60,306 nt of DNA, taken from NCBI GenBank assembly GCA_017445875.1, contig JAFSRZ010000032.1, positions 1 to 60,306 of the forward strand, read 5' to 3'. The notes beneath the pieces were generated by a model that ran no database searches, was not told the origin of the DNA, and was given only the letters and a program-made list of their open reading frames with translations. Source of the DNA: Oscillospiraceae bacterium (lineage in GTDB: Bacteria; Bacillota; Clostridia; Oscillospirales; Oscillospiraceae). Position numbers and translations under genes: made by a program. Numbering within the stretch: position 1 is the stretch's first letter; the number at the start of each line of letters is the position of its first letter. Positions 25,587 through 34,079 of the stretch are shown here, in pieces.

Positions 25587-25967
25587 TCACTGCCAGTATA
25601 CAACGTCGGTCTCTTTGGGGTTCGCGCCGTACTCGTTCGCGCCCGGCTGACTATCCAGACACAAAAAGACAATCAGCACAATGGCCGTCAGCGGAAAGAG
25701 GCCTAACAGGAACCATAAGCCCGTCCGGCCTGTGTCGTGCAGACGCCGGAATATCAGCGCAAGCGACGGCACCAAGACCGCCAGCGTGAACAGCGTATTG
25801 AGCACGTACACCAGACGCGGCCCCCCGATGGGCGTCGCCACAAACGAAATCGCCAGCGACACCAGAAATATGAACAGTACATAGTACCAGTATTCACTGC
25901 GGCTTGCTCTCCCGTTGAAATCGGCGTACTTGTTGAACGCCGTCCGTACGGATTCCTGAAAGCTCAT
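25587..25967 (-). CDS. DUF805 membrane protein
   Basis: This 126-residue protein has the DUF805 signature: a short N-terminal helix, FNGRASRSEYWYYVLF, then four membrane segments with RRLHDTGRTGLW between the third and fourth. The family function is unknown. The start at 25967 follows GGGAG; an upstream GTG at 25982 would place the ribosome site inside the gene. It ends in a strong terminator and stands alone. Confidence 0.88.
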   Translation of the reverse strand: MSFQESVRTAFNKYADFNGRASRSEYWYYVLFIFLVSLAISFVATPIGGPRLVYVLNTLFTLAVLVPSLALIFRRLHDTGRTGLWFLLGLFPLTAIVLIVFLCLDSQPGANEYGANPKETDVVYWQ

Positions 25968-26005
25968 ATGTTCATCTCCCACAATAAGGCCTCAAATGCC
26001 GATTC

Positions 26006-26281
26006 TTACGTATGAAAAGGCTCATAATGTCCCCGGCACTGATGAATTGTGATTTTCTCGTCCGATACGTGGTAAACTAAGCGATTGACCCCATCAATGC
26101 GGCGGCTCCATAATCCGGTCAGATTTTCCCGTAACGCTTCCGGTTTTCCAATGCCGTCAAAGGGATTGCGCCGGATATCTTGTAGAAGGATATTAATCCG
26201 TTTCAGGGTTTTGCGGTCTTGCCCCTGCCAAAACAGATATTCCTCAAAACCGCGTTCCGTAAACGAAATCTCAACGCCCAT
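26006..26281 (-). CDS. YoeB-family mRNA interferase toxin
   Basis: This 91-residue toxin matches YoeB over its full length: KTLKRINILLQDIRRNPFDGIGKPEAL, GLWSRRIDGVNRLVYHV and a terminal CRGHYE. The Glu in GKPE and the His near the C-terminus that are needed for ribosome-dependent mRNA cleavage are present. It overlaps the antitoxin gene by 11 bases, the normal order and coupling for such a pair. DinJ-type antitoxins often pair with YafQ; here the partner is YoeB-like instead. Confidence 0.88.
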   Translation of the reverse strand: MGVEISFTERGFEEYLFWQGQDRKTLKRINILLQDIRRNPFDGIGKPEALRENLTGLWSRRIDGVNRLVYHVSDEKITIHQCRGHYEPFHT

Positions 26282-26549
26282 CCGCCATTCTCTCCAGTTC
26301 CTCCATAGTCTTTACGACAATTTTGCCCTCTTTGGCCTGTTGGATGCTTTCCTGAATGGCTTTCAAGTTGCTTTCGCTGTAAAAGGGGTCGGCGTAAATG
26401 GCAAAGGGAATTTTGCCCTGTAACAAAGTCTGACGCACAAAGAGATTGACCGCACTCGTCATATTTAGCCCCATATCCTGAAAAACCATTTCCGCACGCT
26501 CTTTCAAGTCCGGGTCCATCTGGATATTCACGCTGACCGTCTCTGACAT
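26271..26549 (-). CDS. RelB/DinJ-family antitoxin
   Basis: This 92-residue antitoxin has an N-terminal ribbon-helix-helix: TVSVNIQMDPDLKERAEMVFQDMGLNMTSAVNLFVRQTL, typical of RelB/DinJ proteins that bind their own promoter. The C-terminal half should wrap the toxin. It starts behind GAGGTGATTTGA and overlaps the YoeB-like gene. Upstream lie a perfect hairpin and the CRISPR-like repeats. Confidence 0.9.
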   Translation of the reverse strand: MSETVSVNIQMDPDLKERAEMVFQDMGLNMTSAVNLFVRQTLLQGKIPFAIYADPFYSESNLKAIQESIQQAKEGKIVVKTMEELERMADGR

Positions 26550-26575
26550 TCAAATCACCTCGTGTTTGTTGGGGT

Positions 26576-26603
26576 AACAGGCCGGAGTTTCCCCCGGCCT
26601 GTT
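26576..26603. terminator. Perfect hairpin between rubrerythrin and the toxin-antitoxin genes
   Basis: AACAGGCCGG and CCGGCCTGTT pair perfectly around an eight-base loop. There is no T-run on either side, so it may act as an mRNA stabiliser or a weak terminator for the rubrerythrin transcript. Confidence 0.5.
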
Positions 26604-26611
26604 GGTTACGG

Positions 26612-26642
26612 GTTTCCACCCACCCGCCCATACGGGCGGGAC
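26612..26642. repeat. CRISPR-repeat-like palindrome, copy A
   Basis: A 31-base element starting GTTTCCACCCACCCGCCC with a palindromic core (CCCGCCC/GGGCGGG) and ending GGGAC. Its complement ends in the TTGAAAT-like tail seen in copy B. Size and layout recall type I-C CRISPR repeats, but it does not form an array. Confidence 0.75.
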
Positions 26643-26678
26643 ATGCGCTTAACCGAAGTAGCGTTTCAGCAGACCCGC
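26643..26678 (-). pseudogene. Fossil 3' end of a second rubrerythrin gene
   Basis: On the minus strand this segment encodes AGLLKRYFG and a stop, identical in protein sequence to the end of the intact rubrerythrin gene next to it. Every codon difference is synonymous (TTA to CTG, TTG to CTG, TAT to TAC, GGC to GGT, TGA to TAA). It therefore looks like the remnant of a paralogous gene that once evolved as coding sequence, left behind by a deletion between the flanking palindromes. Confidence 0.75.
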
Positions 26679-26710
26679 ATTTCAACCCACCCGCCCATAC
26701 AGGGCGGGAC
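26679..26710. repeat. CRISPR-repeat-like palindrome, copy B
   Basis: A 32-base element starting ATTTCAACCCACCCGCCC and ending AGGGCGGGAC. It follows the rubrerythrin stop closely. Copies A and B plus their adjoining gene ends form two 68-base units. Confidence 0.8.
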
Positions 26711-26716
26711 ATAACA

Positions 26717-27259
26717 TCAGCCGAAATAGCGTTTCAATAAACCCGCGAAGGCCTTGCCGTGACGAGCCTCGTCACGCGCCATTTCGTGTACGGTGTCATG
26801 GATGGCGTCGAGATTCAGCGCCTTGGCACGCTTGGCAAGGTCAGTCTTGCCGGCAGTCGCGCCGTTTTCGGCGTCCACGCGCATTTCCAGATTTTTCTTG
26901 GTGCTGTCCGTCACGACCTCGCCGAGCAGTTCGGCGAATTTCGCGGCGTGTTCGGCCTCCTCCAGCGCGGCGCGGCGCCAGTATTCGCCGATTTCGGGAT
27001 AGCCTTCCCGGTACGCGACACGGCTCATGGCAAGATACATGCCCACTTCCGAACACTCGCCCGTAAAGTTGGCGCGCAAATCCTGAATAATATCATCGGG
27101 TGCGCCCTGCGCCACGCCGACAACGTGTTCAGCGGCCCAGACCATTTCCCCGGCCTGCTCCGTGAACTTCGACGCGGGAGCCTTGCACTGCGGACACTTC
27201 TCCGGCGGGTTCTCGCCTTCGTACACGTAGCCGCATACGGAACATACCCATTTCTTCAT
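26717..27259 (-). CDS. Reverse rubrerythrin (rubredoxin domain first)
   Basis: This 180-residue protein has an N-terminal rubredoxin-type iron site ([20 protein letters not shown]) followed by a four-helix diiron domain with [20 protein letters not shown] and DEARHGKAF. The domain order is the reverse of classical rubrerythrin. Clostridial relatives act as NADH-linked peroxidase and oxygen reductase components that protect anaerobes. It has its own consensus-like promoter and a GC-rich hairpin in the leader. The remnant of a second copy lies just downstream. Confidence 0.93.
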   Translation of the reverse strand: MKKWVCSVCGYVYEGENPPEKCPQCKAPASKFTEQAGEMVWAAEHVVGVAQGAPDDIIQDLRANFTGECSEVGMYLAMSRVAYREGYPEIGEYWRRAALEEAEHAAKFAELLGEVVTDSTKKNLEMRVDAENGATAGKTDLAKRAKALNLDAIHDTVHEMARDEARHGKAFAGLLKRYFG

Positions 27260-27358
27260 AATTAGTTCCTCCTAAACTGTAAAAATCCCCTCATGTATCT
27301 ATTATGATACAGTCCCCGCGCATTCTGTGCGGAAGCGCGGGACACCGTAACATGCTAT

Positions 27359-27387
27359 AAGATATCAGAAAAGGCGCGAATTGTCAA
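27359..27387 (-). promoter_or_regulatory. Promoter of the rubrerythrin gene
   Basis: On the minus strand TTGACA (27387-27382), 17 bases and TATCTT (27364-27359). The leader then contains the stem GTCCCGCGC/GCGCGGGGAC (about 27314-27344), which may regulate or stabilise the message. Confidence 0.65.
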
Positions 27388-27398
27388 GGGACAGTCTT

Positions 27399-29381
27399 TT
27401 ACTGCTGTTCGGCAAGCGCTTTGGCCTCGGCAATGGCCTTTTCCTGCGCGGCGGGGGGGCAGTCCTCGTATCTTACAAAATGGAATGTGAAACTGCCGCG
27501 GCTTTGCGTCATGGAACGCAAGTCGATGGCGTAGGAACCCATTTCCGCCATGGGGACTTCGGCGGAAATCACCTGACTGCCGTCGCCAGTCGGGTCCATG
27601 CCCATGACGCGTCCGCGACGCTTGTTCAGGTCGCCGATAACGTCGCCCATATAGTTGTCGGGTACGGTCACTTTGAGTTCGCCCACGGGTTCGAGCAGTA
27701 CGGGATTTGCTTCCGGCATACCGGCCTTGTAGGCCAGTTGGGCGGCGGTCTTGAAGGCGATTTCGGACGAGTCGACGGGGTGATAGGAGCCGTCGTACAG
27801 CACCGCTTTGAGGTTCACGACCGGGTAGCCCGCTAACGGGCCGTGTACGCAAGCCTCGCGCAGACCCTTTTCGACAGCCGGGAAAAAGTTCTTGGGCACG
27901 GAGCCGCCGAACACTTCTTCCGCGAATACCATATCTTCCTCTTCGGGATTGGGTTCAAAGCGAATCCACACATCACCGAATTGACCACTGCCGCCGGTCT
28001 GTTTCTTATGGCGTCCCTGCTTCTGCACGGTCTTGCGGATTTTCTCGCGGTACGGCACACGTGTCGGCTTGAGTTCCGCTTCGACGTTGAAGCGGCTTTT
28101 CAGCTTGCTGACAAGTACATCAATCTGCATGTCGCCCGAACCGGACAATACCATCTGGTGTGTTTCGACATTGCTTCCCACGGTAAAGGTCGGGTCTTCC
28201 TCGTTGAGACGCGCAAGGCCTTGGGAAATTTTGTCCTCCTGACCTCTGGTTTTCGGCACGATTGCCACGGAATAGCACGGCTCCGCGAACGGAATCGGCG
28301 CAAGCGTGACAGGCGCTTTCGCGTCGGAAAGGGTGTCGCCGGTCTTGACTTTGTCCATCTTGCCAATTGCGCCGATGTCGCCGCAGACAAGTTCCTTGAT
28401 TTCGCTGGACTTCTTGCCGCGCATGGAGTACAGGCGGCCTAACTTCTCGGTGGAACCCGTACGGGAGTTGTAGAGCGGCATATCGGGCGTAATCGTGCCG
28501 GACAGCACTTTTACAAAGGAGTATTTGCCGTACTGGTCGGAGAGCGTCTTAAAGACAAACGCCACGGGCGCGCCGTCGGGCGTGACGGTGAACGCGTCGC
28601 CGGATTCGGTTTTCGGCGCGGGGCCTTCCATGGGATTGGGTGCCAAATGCGCGATAGTGTCCAACAAAGTTGTAGTGCCGGTGCCGTTGACAGCCGAGCC
28701 GAACAGAGCCGGATATAAGGCATGTTCGCGTACAGCCTGCCGTAAGCCCTGTTTCATCTCGTCGGGCGACAGGTCGCCGGTGTCGAAAAACTTCTCCATG
28801 AGTTCTTCACTGGTACCGGCGGCGGCCTCTTTCAGTTCGTCCTCCGACGACGCCACCAAATCCGCGATAGACGCCGGGACATTCTTCCCGTCGGGCGCGG
28901 CGTACGGAATAATACTGTTGCCGAAACGGGCGCGGAGTGCTTCCAGCGTGGCGGCGGGGTCGCTGTTGTCCTCGTCAATGCGGGAGATATACACAAAGCG
29001 CGGAATCTGCCGTTCCTCACAGTATTTCCACGCCTTCTCGACGCCCACGGACACGCCGTCTTTCGCGGCACACACAATAATGGCGGCGTCGGCGGCGCTC
29101 AACGCTTCCATGACCTCTCCCGCGAAGTCGAACGCGCCGGGGGCGTCCAGTACGTTAATCCGGCAACCCTGATAATCAATCGGGGCCACCGCCGTGGACA
29201 GCGAAATCTGCCGCTTGACTTCCTCCGGGTCGGAGTCGCAGACGGTATTGCCGTCGGCGGCGCGTCCCATGCGGTCGATGGTCTTGGTCATGTAGAGCAT
29301 ACTTTCGGCGAGTGCGGTTTTGCCGCTCCCGCTATGCCCCAGCAGACAGACATTTCGGATGTCCTTGACAGAATAGCTCAT
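27399..29381 (-). CDS. Elongation factor G-like GTPase (EF-G2 type)
   Basis: This 660-residue translational GTPase begins with a P-loop GHSGSGKTALAE (canonical EF-G has GHIDAGKTT), with G2 to G4 seen as STAVAPIDYQ, DAPGAFDFAGE and SRIDEDN. Domains II to V follow, with the domain IV segment GGSGQFGDVWIRFEP. The altered P-loop and short length mark the EF-G-like subfamily, whose cellular role is not settled; it is not the main translocase. The palindromic repeat pair lies in its upstream region. Confidence 0.9.
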   Translation of the reverse strand: MSYSVKDIRNVCLLGHSGSGKTALAESMLYMTKTIDRMGRAADGNTVCDSDPEEVKRQISLSTAVAPIDYQGCRINVLDAPGAFDFAGEVMEALSAADAAIIVCAAKDGVSVGVEKAWKYCEERQIPRFVYISRIDEDNSDPAATLEALRARFGNSIIPYAAPDGKNVPASIADLVASSEDELKEAAAGTSEELMEKFFDTGDLSPDEMKQGLRQAVREHALYPALFGSAVNGTGTTTLLDTIAHLAPNPMEGPAPKTESGDAFTVTPDGAPVAFVFKTLSDQYGKYSFVKVLSGTITPDMPLYNSRTGSTEKLGRLYSMRGKKSSEIKELVCGDIGAIGKMDKVKTGDTLSDAKAPVTLAPIPFAEPCYSVAIVPKTRGQEDKISQGLARLNEEDPTFTVGSNVETHQMVLSGSGDMQIDVLVSKLKSRFNVEAELKPTRVPYREKIRKTVQKQGRHKKQTGGSGQFGDVWIRFEPNPEEEDMVFAEEVFGGSVPKNFFPAVEKGLREACVHGPLAGYPVVNLKAVLYDGSYHPVDSSEIAFKTAAQLAYKAGMPEANPVLLEPVGELKVTVPDNYMGDVIGDLNKRRGRVMGMDPTGDGSQVISAEVPMAEMGSYAIDLRSMTQSRGSFTFHFVRYEDCPPAAQEKAIAEAKALAEQQ

Positions 29382-29418
29382 TTTTCCTACTCTCCTTATG
29401 CTTGTGTTGGCTATACGG

Positions 29419-29451
29419 ATTTCAACCCACCCGCCCCATACAGGGCGGGAC
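29419..29451. repeat. CRISPR-repeat-like palindrome, copy C
   Basis: A 33-base element starting ATTTCAACCCACCCGCCCC and ending GGGCGGGAC, upstream of the EF-G-like gene. Confidence 0.8.
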
Positions 29452-29465
29452 TTCCCGATTTATTT

Positions 29466-29494
29466 ATTTCAACCCACCCCCTACAGGGCGGGAC
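29466..29494. repeat. CRISPR-repeat-like palindrome, copy D (shortened)
   Basis: A 29-base version starting ATTTCAACCCACCCCC and ending CAGGGCGGGAC, only 14 bases after copy C. The pairing repeats the arrangement near rubrerythrin but with a shorter gap and no gene-end duplicate. Confidence 0.75.
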
Positions 29495-29537
29495 AGTAAC
29501 AAAGATAACAGAAACGCGGGAAAATGTCAAGGAAAAA

Positions 29538-30050
29538 TCAATCCTCGTCCACAATGGGCAGATATCGCACCTCGACGCCGCGTTTCAGGGCGTACTCAAT
29601 GGTATACCGTGTACCGCCGGGGGTACCGTCGTAGGCCGCCAGCAACAGCGACGCGTGGTCGACAAGATATCGGTCACGTTGTAGCATACATGTCGGCGTG
29701 TACGACGGCGACACGGCTACCGCGTCGTCACAGCCCCGCAAGAGTTCCGCGTACTGGATACGCTTTCCGGTACGCCAACGGTCGGCGTGTCCGGTGTAGG
29801 GCAAGGCCGCTTCGAGTGTCACGCCGTCGCGGATACGCTTCAGGCTCTGGACTTCCTCGCAGAAGTAAAGGTCACAGCCTTGCGCCATGCCGCACAGAAA
29901 GTGCCGGAAGCCCTCATCGTACGCCGTCCGCAGGGCGTCGGCGATTCTCCGGCGCAGTGCCGCACAGCGTACGTCCTGTTCATTGTCGCCCCACGGCAGT
30001 TTCCCCGGACGATGTCCGGTGAAAGCACATGTTTCCTGTCTCGCCGCCAT
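29538..30050 (-). CDS. SLOG-family protein (DUF1273-like)
   Basis: This 170-residue Rossmannoid protein starts ETCAFTGHRPGKLPWGDNE, a signature of the DUF1273/YpsA branch of the SLOG superfamily. HFLCGMAQGCDLYFCEEV forms the likely nucleotide-binding loop. SLOG proteins are thought to bind or process nucleotide-derived ligands and recur in bacterial conflict systems. The ATG at 30050 comes four bases after the stop of the small LRR gene, whose last bases supply the ribosome site (AAGGAGTGA). It ends a four-gene coupled cluster. Confidence 0.85.
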   Translation of the reverse strand: MAARQETCAFTGHRPGKLPWGDNEQDVRCAALRRRIADALRTAYDEGFRHFLCGMAQGCDLYFCEEVQSLKRIRDGVTLEAALPYTGHADRWRTGKRIQYAELLRGCDDAVAVSPSYTPTCMLQRDRYLVDHASLLLAAYDGTPGGTRYTIEYALKRGVEVRYLPIVDED

Positions 30051-30054
30051 GCCG

Positions 30055-30945
30055 TCACTCCTTCCCGGCGTCGCGCCGGACAACAGTCGTACGCCTCCCG
30101 AACGCGCCCATACCGATTTCGGCACGCGCCGGGACACTGGCGCGGCGCAGGTTCTCACAGCTCATGAAAGCCCAGTCCCCGACACGCCCCACGCCGTCGG
30201 GTAGCCGGACATGTGACAGGCGCTCGCAGAACTGAAACGCGAAGTCTCCGATTTCCGCCACGCTTCCCGGAAGCCGTAACTCTGACAAATTTTTGCAGAA
30301 CTGGAACGCGAAATCCCCGATTTGCGTCACACTGTCGGGAATCGTGACGCTTTCCAGACTTTCACAGAACGCGAACGCGGAATTACCAATTGCCGTCACG
30401 CCGCCGGGGATACAAACTTCTTTCAGGCTCTTACAGAAGGCAAACGTAAAATCTCCGATTTCGGTCACGCCGCCGGGAATCGTGACACTTGACAGCGCGT
30501 GGCAGTCGCGGAACGCCCAGCCGCCGATTCCCGTCACACTCGCCGGAATCCGTACATGTTCCAGCGCCGCACAGCCCTGAAACGCCGCCCCGCCAATAAA
30601 CGTCAGCCCGTCCGGGAGTTCGACACGTTCCAGCGCGGCGCAGTCCTGAAACGCACAGCCCCCGATTTGCGACACACTCCCCGGAATCCGTACGCTTTTG
30701 AGATATTTGTGACCGTAGAACGCCAACAGCCCCACGCCCGTCACGCCGTCCCGGATAACAAGGGACGTGACATTTTCCGCGCCCCACGGTACGCCGGACA
30801 TACTGTCGACCGTGCCGACGCCCGAAAGCGTCAGCGTTCCGGCGCTGTCGAGCGTCCACGACAAGCCCTCCGCCGTCCCCGACGCCGTGACGGGCTTTTG
30901 TTTGCGCATACGCTGGAAAAGTTTCAATTGCGGCACGTCGTCCAT
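30055..30945 (-). CDS. Small BspA-like leucine-rich-repeat protein, cytosolic
   Basis: A 296-residue protein with a short N-terminal leader, one LSWTLDSAGTLTLSGVGTV beta module (residues 28-60), then about eight 23-residue LRR_5 units with the pattern IGDFAFxFCxxLxxVxIPxxV. There is no signal peptide or cell-wall anchor, unlike secreted BspA proteins, so it is probably an intracellular binding scaffold. It shares module design with the larger LRR gene upstream and is probably a duplicate. The start at 30945 lies four bases after that gene's stop, with AAGGAG overlapping the TGA. Confidence 0.85.
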   Translation of the reverse strand: MDDVPQLKLFQRMRKQKPVTASGTAEGLSWTLDSAGTLTLSGVGTVDSMSGVPWGAENVTSLVIRDGVTGVGLLAFYGHKYLKSVRIPGSVSQIGGCAFQDCAALERVELPDGLTFIGGAAFQGCAALEHVRIPASVTGIGGWAFRDCHALSSVTIPGGVTEIGDFTFAFCKSLKEVCIPGGVTAIGNSAFAFCESLESVTIPDSVTQIGDFAFQFCKNLSELRLPGSVAEIGDFAFQFCERLSHVRLPDGVGRVGDWAFMSCENLRRASVPARAEIGMGAFGRRTTVVRRDAGKE

Positions 30946-30949
30946 CAGT

Positions 30950-33601
30950 TCACTCCTTGTCTGAACCTCCAAAAAGCCTTTTCAGCCATCCCTTTTTTGT
31001 TGCTCTTTTTCGGACACGCTGAGTTTCTTGCTCTTTTGCGGTTGTTTCAATAGGCGGCTCCACTTCTTGCGTAGGTGCTGAATCCCATATTGTCCACGCA
31101 TTGTCTGAGCTTGTTTCAATAGACGGCTCCACTTTTCGCGTAGGTGCTGGTCGCCTTGTAACCTCCACAAGTTTACTAAAGGCATTCTCTGCAATTTTAG
31201 CTGTTGTCGGAATATTGACACTCTTCAGATGATAGCAACCAGAGAAAGCCTTGTTTCCAACGGAAGTCACACTATCAGGAATTTCTATGCTTGTTAGATG
31301 GGAGCAACCAGAGAAAACCTCGTTCCCAATGGAAGTTACACTATCAGGAATTTTTATGCTTGTTAGATGAGAGCAATTAGAGAATGCCCCATTTCCAATA
31401 GAAGTTACACTGGCAGGGATGTGTATATTTGTCAAACTATTGCAACCAGAAAAAGCGTCTGCTCCAATAGACGTTACACTATCAGAAATGATTACACTTT
31501 CGATATTATAGCAATGTTTGAACGCATCTTTACCCACAGAAGTTACACCATGTTTAATAACGACAGACCGAATAACTCCCGAACGATATACCCACGGAGA
31601 GTTCATAGGTTCATCGTGAGGTGTGCTATACCTATAATTTCCCATTGTCCCTTGACCGGAGATGGTCATAACACCCTTTGAATCTAATTCCCATGTGCAA
31701 TCTCCCGTGTGACCTAATTCCATGATTGCATACTTAGAAGGCAGTTTTCGTTTAGGCTGTGGTGTGGGCGCAGGTCGTGGCTTGGGCATTGTTTTTTTGG
31801 GAGGCGCTACGGATTGCGGTGGGGATTTGGACGGCTGATGGCGTGTGACAGCAGTATGTTGGTCAAAAGTGTACATGTCTGCGACAGTCTTGGTGGGAAT
31901 GCTGATATGTGTCAATTTGTCGCAATTATGGAATGCCCATTTACCAATTCGCCTCATGCTGTCAGGAATTTGGACGCTTGTTAGACTATGGAAACCGCAA
32001 AACGCCCATTTGCCAATTTTTGTCACGCCATTTTGGATAATTAAAGAATAAACCTCGTCTGAACTACATGGAATGCTACTTATTGTCCCGTAACCAGAGA
32101 TTGTTAAAACGCCATTGCTGTCCAGCGTCCATGTACAGTCTCCCGTGTGGCCTGAATCAATGATTGCAGGTTTGGGCGGTTGTTTTGGGTTTTGGTTGTT
32201 TAGATTGTAGCGCGGTTTTTGTTGTTGTATAGGTGTCGATTTCGGCGCAGGCTTAGGATTTGGCGGGGGTATGGGCTTAGGTTGCGGCGTAGATTTTGGC
32301 GGTTTTTTCCGCATTACAGTTGTACTCCAGTCGAATGCGTCTGGGTGAAAATGCGTATTTTCCGAAATACTCACATTACGCAGTTTGCGACACCACTTAA
32401 AAGCATATTGTCCGATTGAGATTACACTATCTGGAATACTTACGCTTTTCAAATTTGGACAACCCTTGAAAGCGCTATCTCCAATAGATGTAATACCATC
32501 ATTGATTATGACAGACAGAATGTCCCCTGAATACTGTTGCCAAGGAGCATTATTATACCGATACGCCTTTATTGCCCCTCTACCAGAAATGATTAATTTT
32601 CCGTTATCCAGTCTCCATGTCACATTTCTGTCATTCCCTGATTGTTTGATTGTAGGCGTGGGCGGCGGCGTTGGGGTGGGCGGCAAAATAGGTTGATTAG
32701 ATGTTTTCTCCCGTATTACGGTTGTACTCTGGTCGAATGCGTCCGGGTCAATCTTTGCCTGTTGGGGGACGACTACTTCTTTCAGGCTATCGCAACCGTG
32801 GAAAGCATGAAATCCGATAGAAGTTACGCTGTCGGGAATTGTCACGCTTGTCAGGCTGTTGCAAAACAGGAAAGCGCAATCTCTGATAGAAGTCACACTA
32901 TCTGGAATTGTTACATCTGTTAGAGTTGAGCAGTCACTGAAAGCAGAATCCCCGATAGAAGTTACACCGTGTTTAATAACTACATCTTCAACGCTTTTAT
33001 TGTAATGCCAGTATGGGGGGCGGTTATTCAAAAATATATGGCTAAAACGTCCCGTTGCCCCCTGTCCATAGATTGTAAGAACACGATTGCAGTCCCATGT
33101 CCATATACAATCTCCTGTAATGCCTGAATCAATGATAATTCCATTAGGCTTAGGCGGCGTCAGTGTAACAGGTCGTTTCGATGGGTCTTTTGCCTTGGGC
33201 GGTTTAGACGGCTCTACTTTCGGCGGTGTTGGCGGTTCTGCTTCCGCTTGTTTGGATGGTGCTGGCGGTTCCACTTCCAGTCCGTAAACCGCTTGCAGTG
33301 CCGTCATGAGATATTCCACTCTTTCATGTGTAAGAGTTAAATAATCATCCCCAAGCCAGCCACGGCTTTTCACTATAGCGCGTACGCGCTCATAGTCGTT
33401 GCCGCTTTCGGACACCTTGCGCAGTTCCCGCAAAAGTCCCGCGTCTGACATTTGCCGCAAGACGTTTTCATCCCGTTTCAGTCCCGGCGCAAGGTCTTTC
33501 AGAATGGCAGACATGCGGGGCGGTTCCTCAAATATCCCCGCGCCGAATTTCTGACGCATATATAAGAGGACGCTTTGCAGGTCTTTGGGGTCGTAGTCCA
33601 T
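30950..33601 (-). CDS. Large modular LRR protein with four beta/LRR modules
   Basis: This 883-residue cytosolic protein begins with a helical domain of about 108 residues that I do not recognise. Four modules follow, separated by Pro/Lys-rich linkers. Each has a GDCTWxLDSxGVLTISGxG beta unit and two to six LRR_5 repeats of the IPDSVTSIGxxAFxxC type. The tail ends in a basic amphipathic KKGWLKRLFGG. No signal peptide is seen. The repeat part of the gene is clearly richer in A and T than its neighbours, suggesting recent acquisition or repeat expansion. ATG at 33601, four bases after the CYTH stop. Confidence 0.85.
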   Translation of the reverse strand: MDYDPKDLQSVLLYMRQKFGAGIFEEPPRMSAILKDLAPGLKRDENVLRQMSDAGLLRELRKVSESGNDYERVRAIVKSRGWLGDDYLTLTHERVEYLMTALQAVYGLEVEPPAPSKQAEAEPPTPPKVEPSKPPKAKDPSKRPVTLTPPKPNGIIIDSGITGDCIWTWDCNRVLTIYGQGATGRFSHIFLNNRPPYWHYNKSVEDVVIKHGVTSIGDSAFSDCSTLTDVTIPDSVTSIRDCAFLFCNSLTSVTIPDSVTSIGFHAFHGCDSLKEVVVPQQAKIDPDAFDQSTTVIREKTSNQPILPPTPTPPPTPTIKQSGNDRNVTWRLDNGKLIISGRGAIKAYRYNNAPWQQYSGDILSVIINDGITSIGDSAFKGCPNLKSVSIPDSVISIGQYAFKWCRKLRNVSISENTHFHPDAFDWSTTVMRKKPPKSTPQPKPIPPPNPKPAPKSTPIQQQKPRYNLNNQNPKQPPKPAIIDSGHTGDCTWTLDSNGVLTISGYGTISSIPCSSDEVYSLIIQNGVTKIGKWAFCGFHSLTSVQIPDSMRRIGKWAFHNCDKLTHISIPTKTVADMYTFDQHTAVTRHQPSKSPPQSVAPPKKTMPKPRPAPTPQPKRKLPSKYAIMELGHTGDCTWELDSKGVMTISGQGTMGNYRYSTPHDEPMNSPWVYRSGVIRSVVIKHGVTSVGKDAFKHCYNIESVIISDSVTSIGADAFSGCNSLTNIHIPASVTSIGNGAFSNCSHLTSIKIPDSVTSIGNEVFSGCSHLTSIEIPDSVTSVGNKAFSGCYHLKSVNIPTTAKIAENAFSKLVEVTRRPAPTRKVEPSIETSSDNAWTIWDSAPTQEVEPPIETTAKEQETQRVRKRATKKGWLKRLFGGSDKE

Positions 33602-33605
33602 TGAA

Positions 33606-34070
33606 TCACCTCTGTTCCAAGTCCGGCAGGCCGTCGCGGCTAAGCGCGGCATTAGTATAGGCGGGGTCGTACGTGACTTCCTGTCCGAACCAGTCCGGCG
33701 CGGCGAACGCTTGCGCGGCGGCCTCCGTGGGGAACTCCACCTCCGCAAGCATTAACGGCGCGAGCGCTTCCCGGAAAATGTCCAGTTCTACCGTGTACGC
33801 CCCCAGCGGGACACGGTAGCGGTCTTTGACCACGGACGCGCCATCGGCTTTCGACAAAAGGCGGGTGTAGGCGTCCGGGGTCAAGTCGAGTTCCAATTCG
33901 TCTCTTGACAGCAGTCCGCGCCCCTTGCAGGTCAAGATGTAGCGTTCCCCGGCGCGGCGAACCCGGATAACCGGGTCCGTCGAAATATACGCCTGTTCCA
34001 TGCGGACACATGGATACTGTTCCAGCGCGTCGGGGAGACGCGATATCAAAAATTTGCGTTCGATTTCCAT
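33606..34070 (-). CDS. CYTH-domain protein (triphosphate tunnel metalloenzyme family)
   Basis: This 154-residue protein opens with MEIERKFLI, the ExExK motif of CYTH proteins, followed by alternating charged strands (VIRVRRAGERYILTCKG, DELELDL, VVKDRYRVPL, VELDIF, LAEVEF) that line the tunnel. Relatives hydrolyse triphosphates such as tripolyphosphate or thiamine triphosphate, or make cAMP. The substrate here is unknown. It is translationally linked to the LRR gene by a four-base gap, so a nucleotide or polyphosphate signal may be part of the cluster's job (inference). Confidence 0.88.
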   Translation of the reverse strand: MEIERKFLISRLPDALEQYPCVRMEQAYISTDPVIRVRRAGERYILTCKGRGLLSRDELELDLTPDAYTRLLSKADGASVVKDRYRVPLGAYTVELDIFREALAPLMLAEVEFPTEAAAQAFAAPDWFGQEVTYDPAYTNAALSRDGLPDLEQR

Positions 34071-34079
34071 AGTTTGTTT

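Noticed and set aside
26612-26710. Two CRISPR-like repeats separated by a 36-base spacer, apparently a mini-array
   Set aside because: The spacer is a diverged copy of the neighbouring rubrerythrin 3' end, not foreign sequence, the repeats are unequal in length, and no cas gene is near. Treated as dispersed palindromes.
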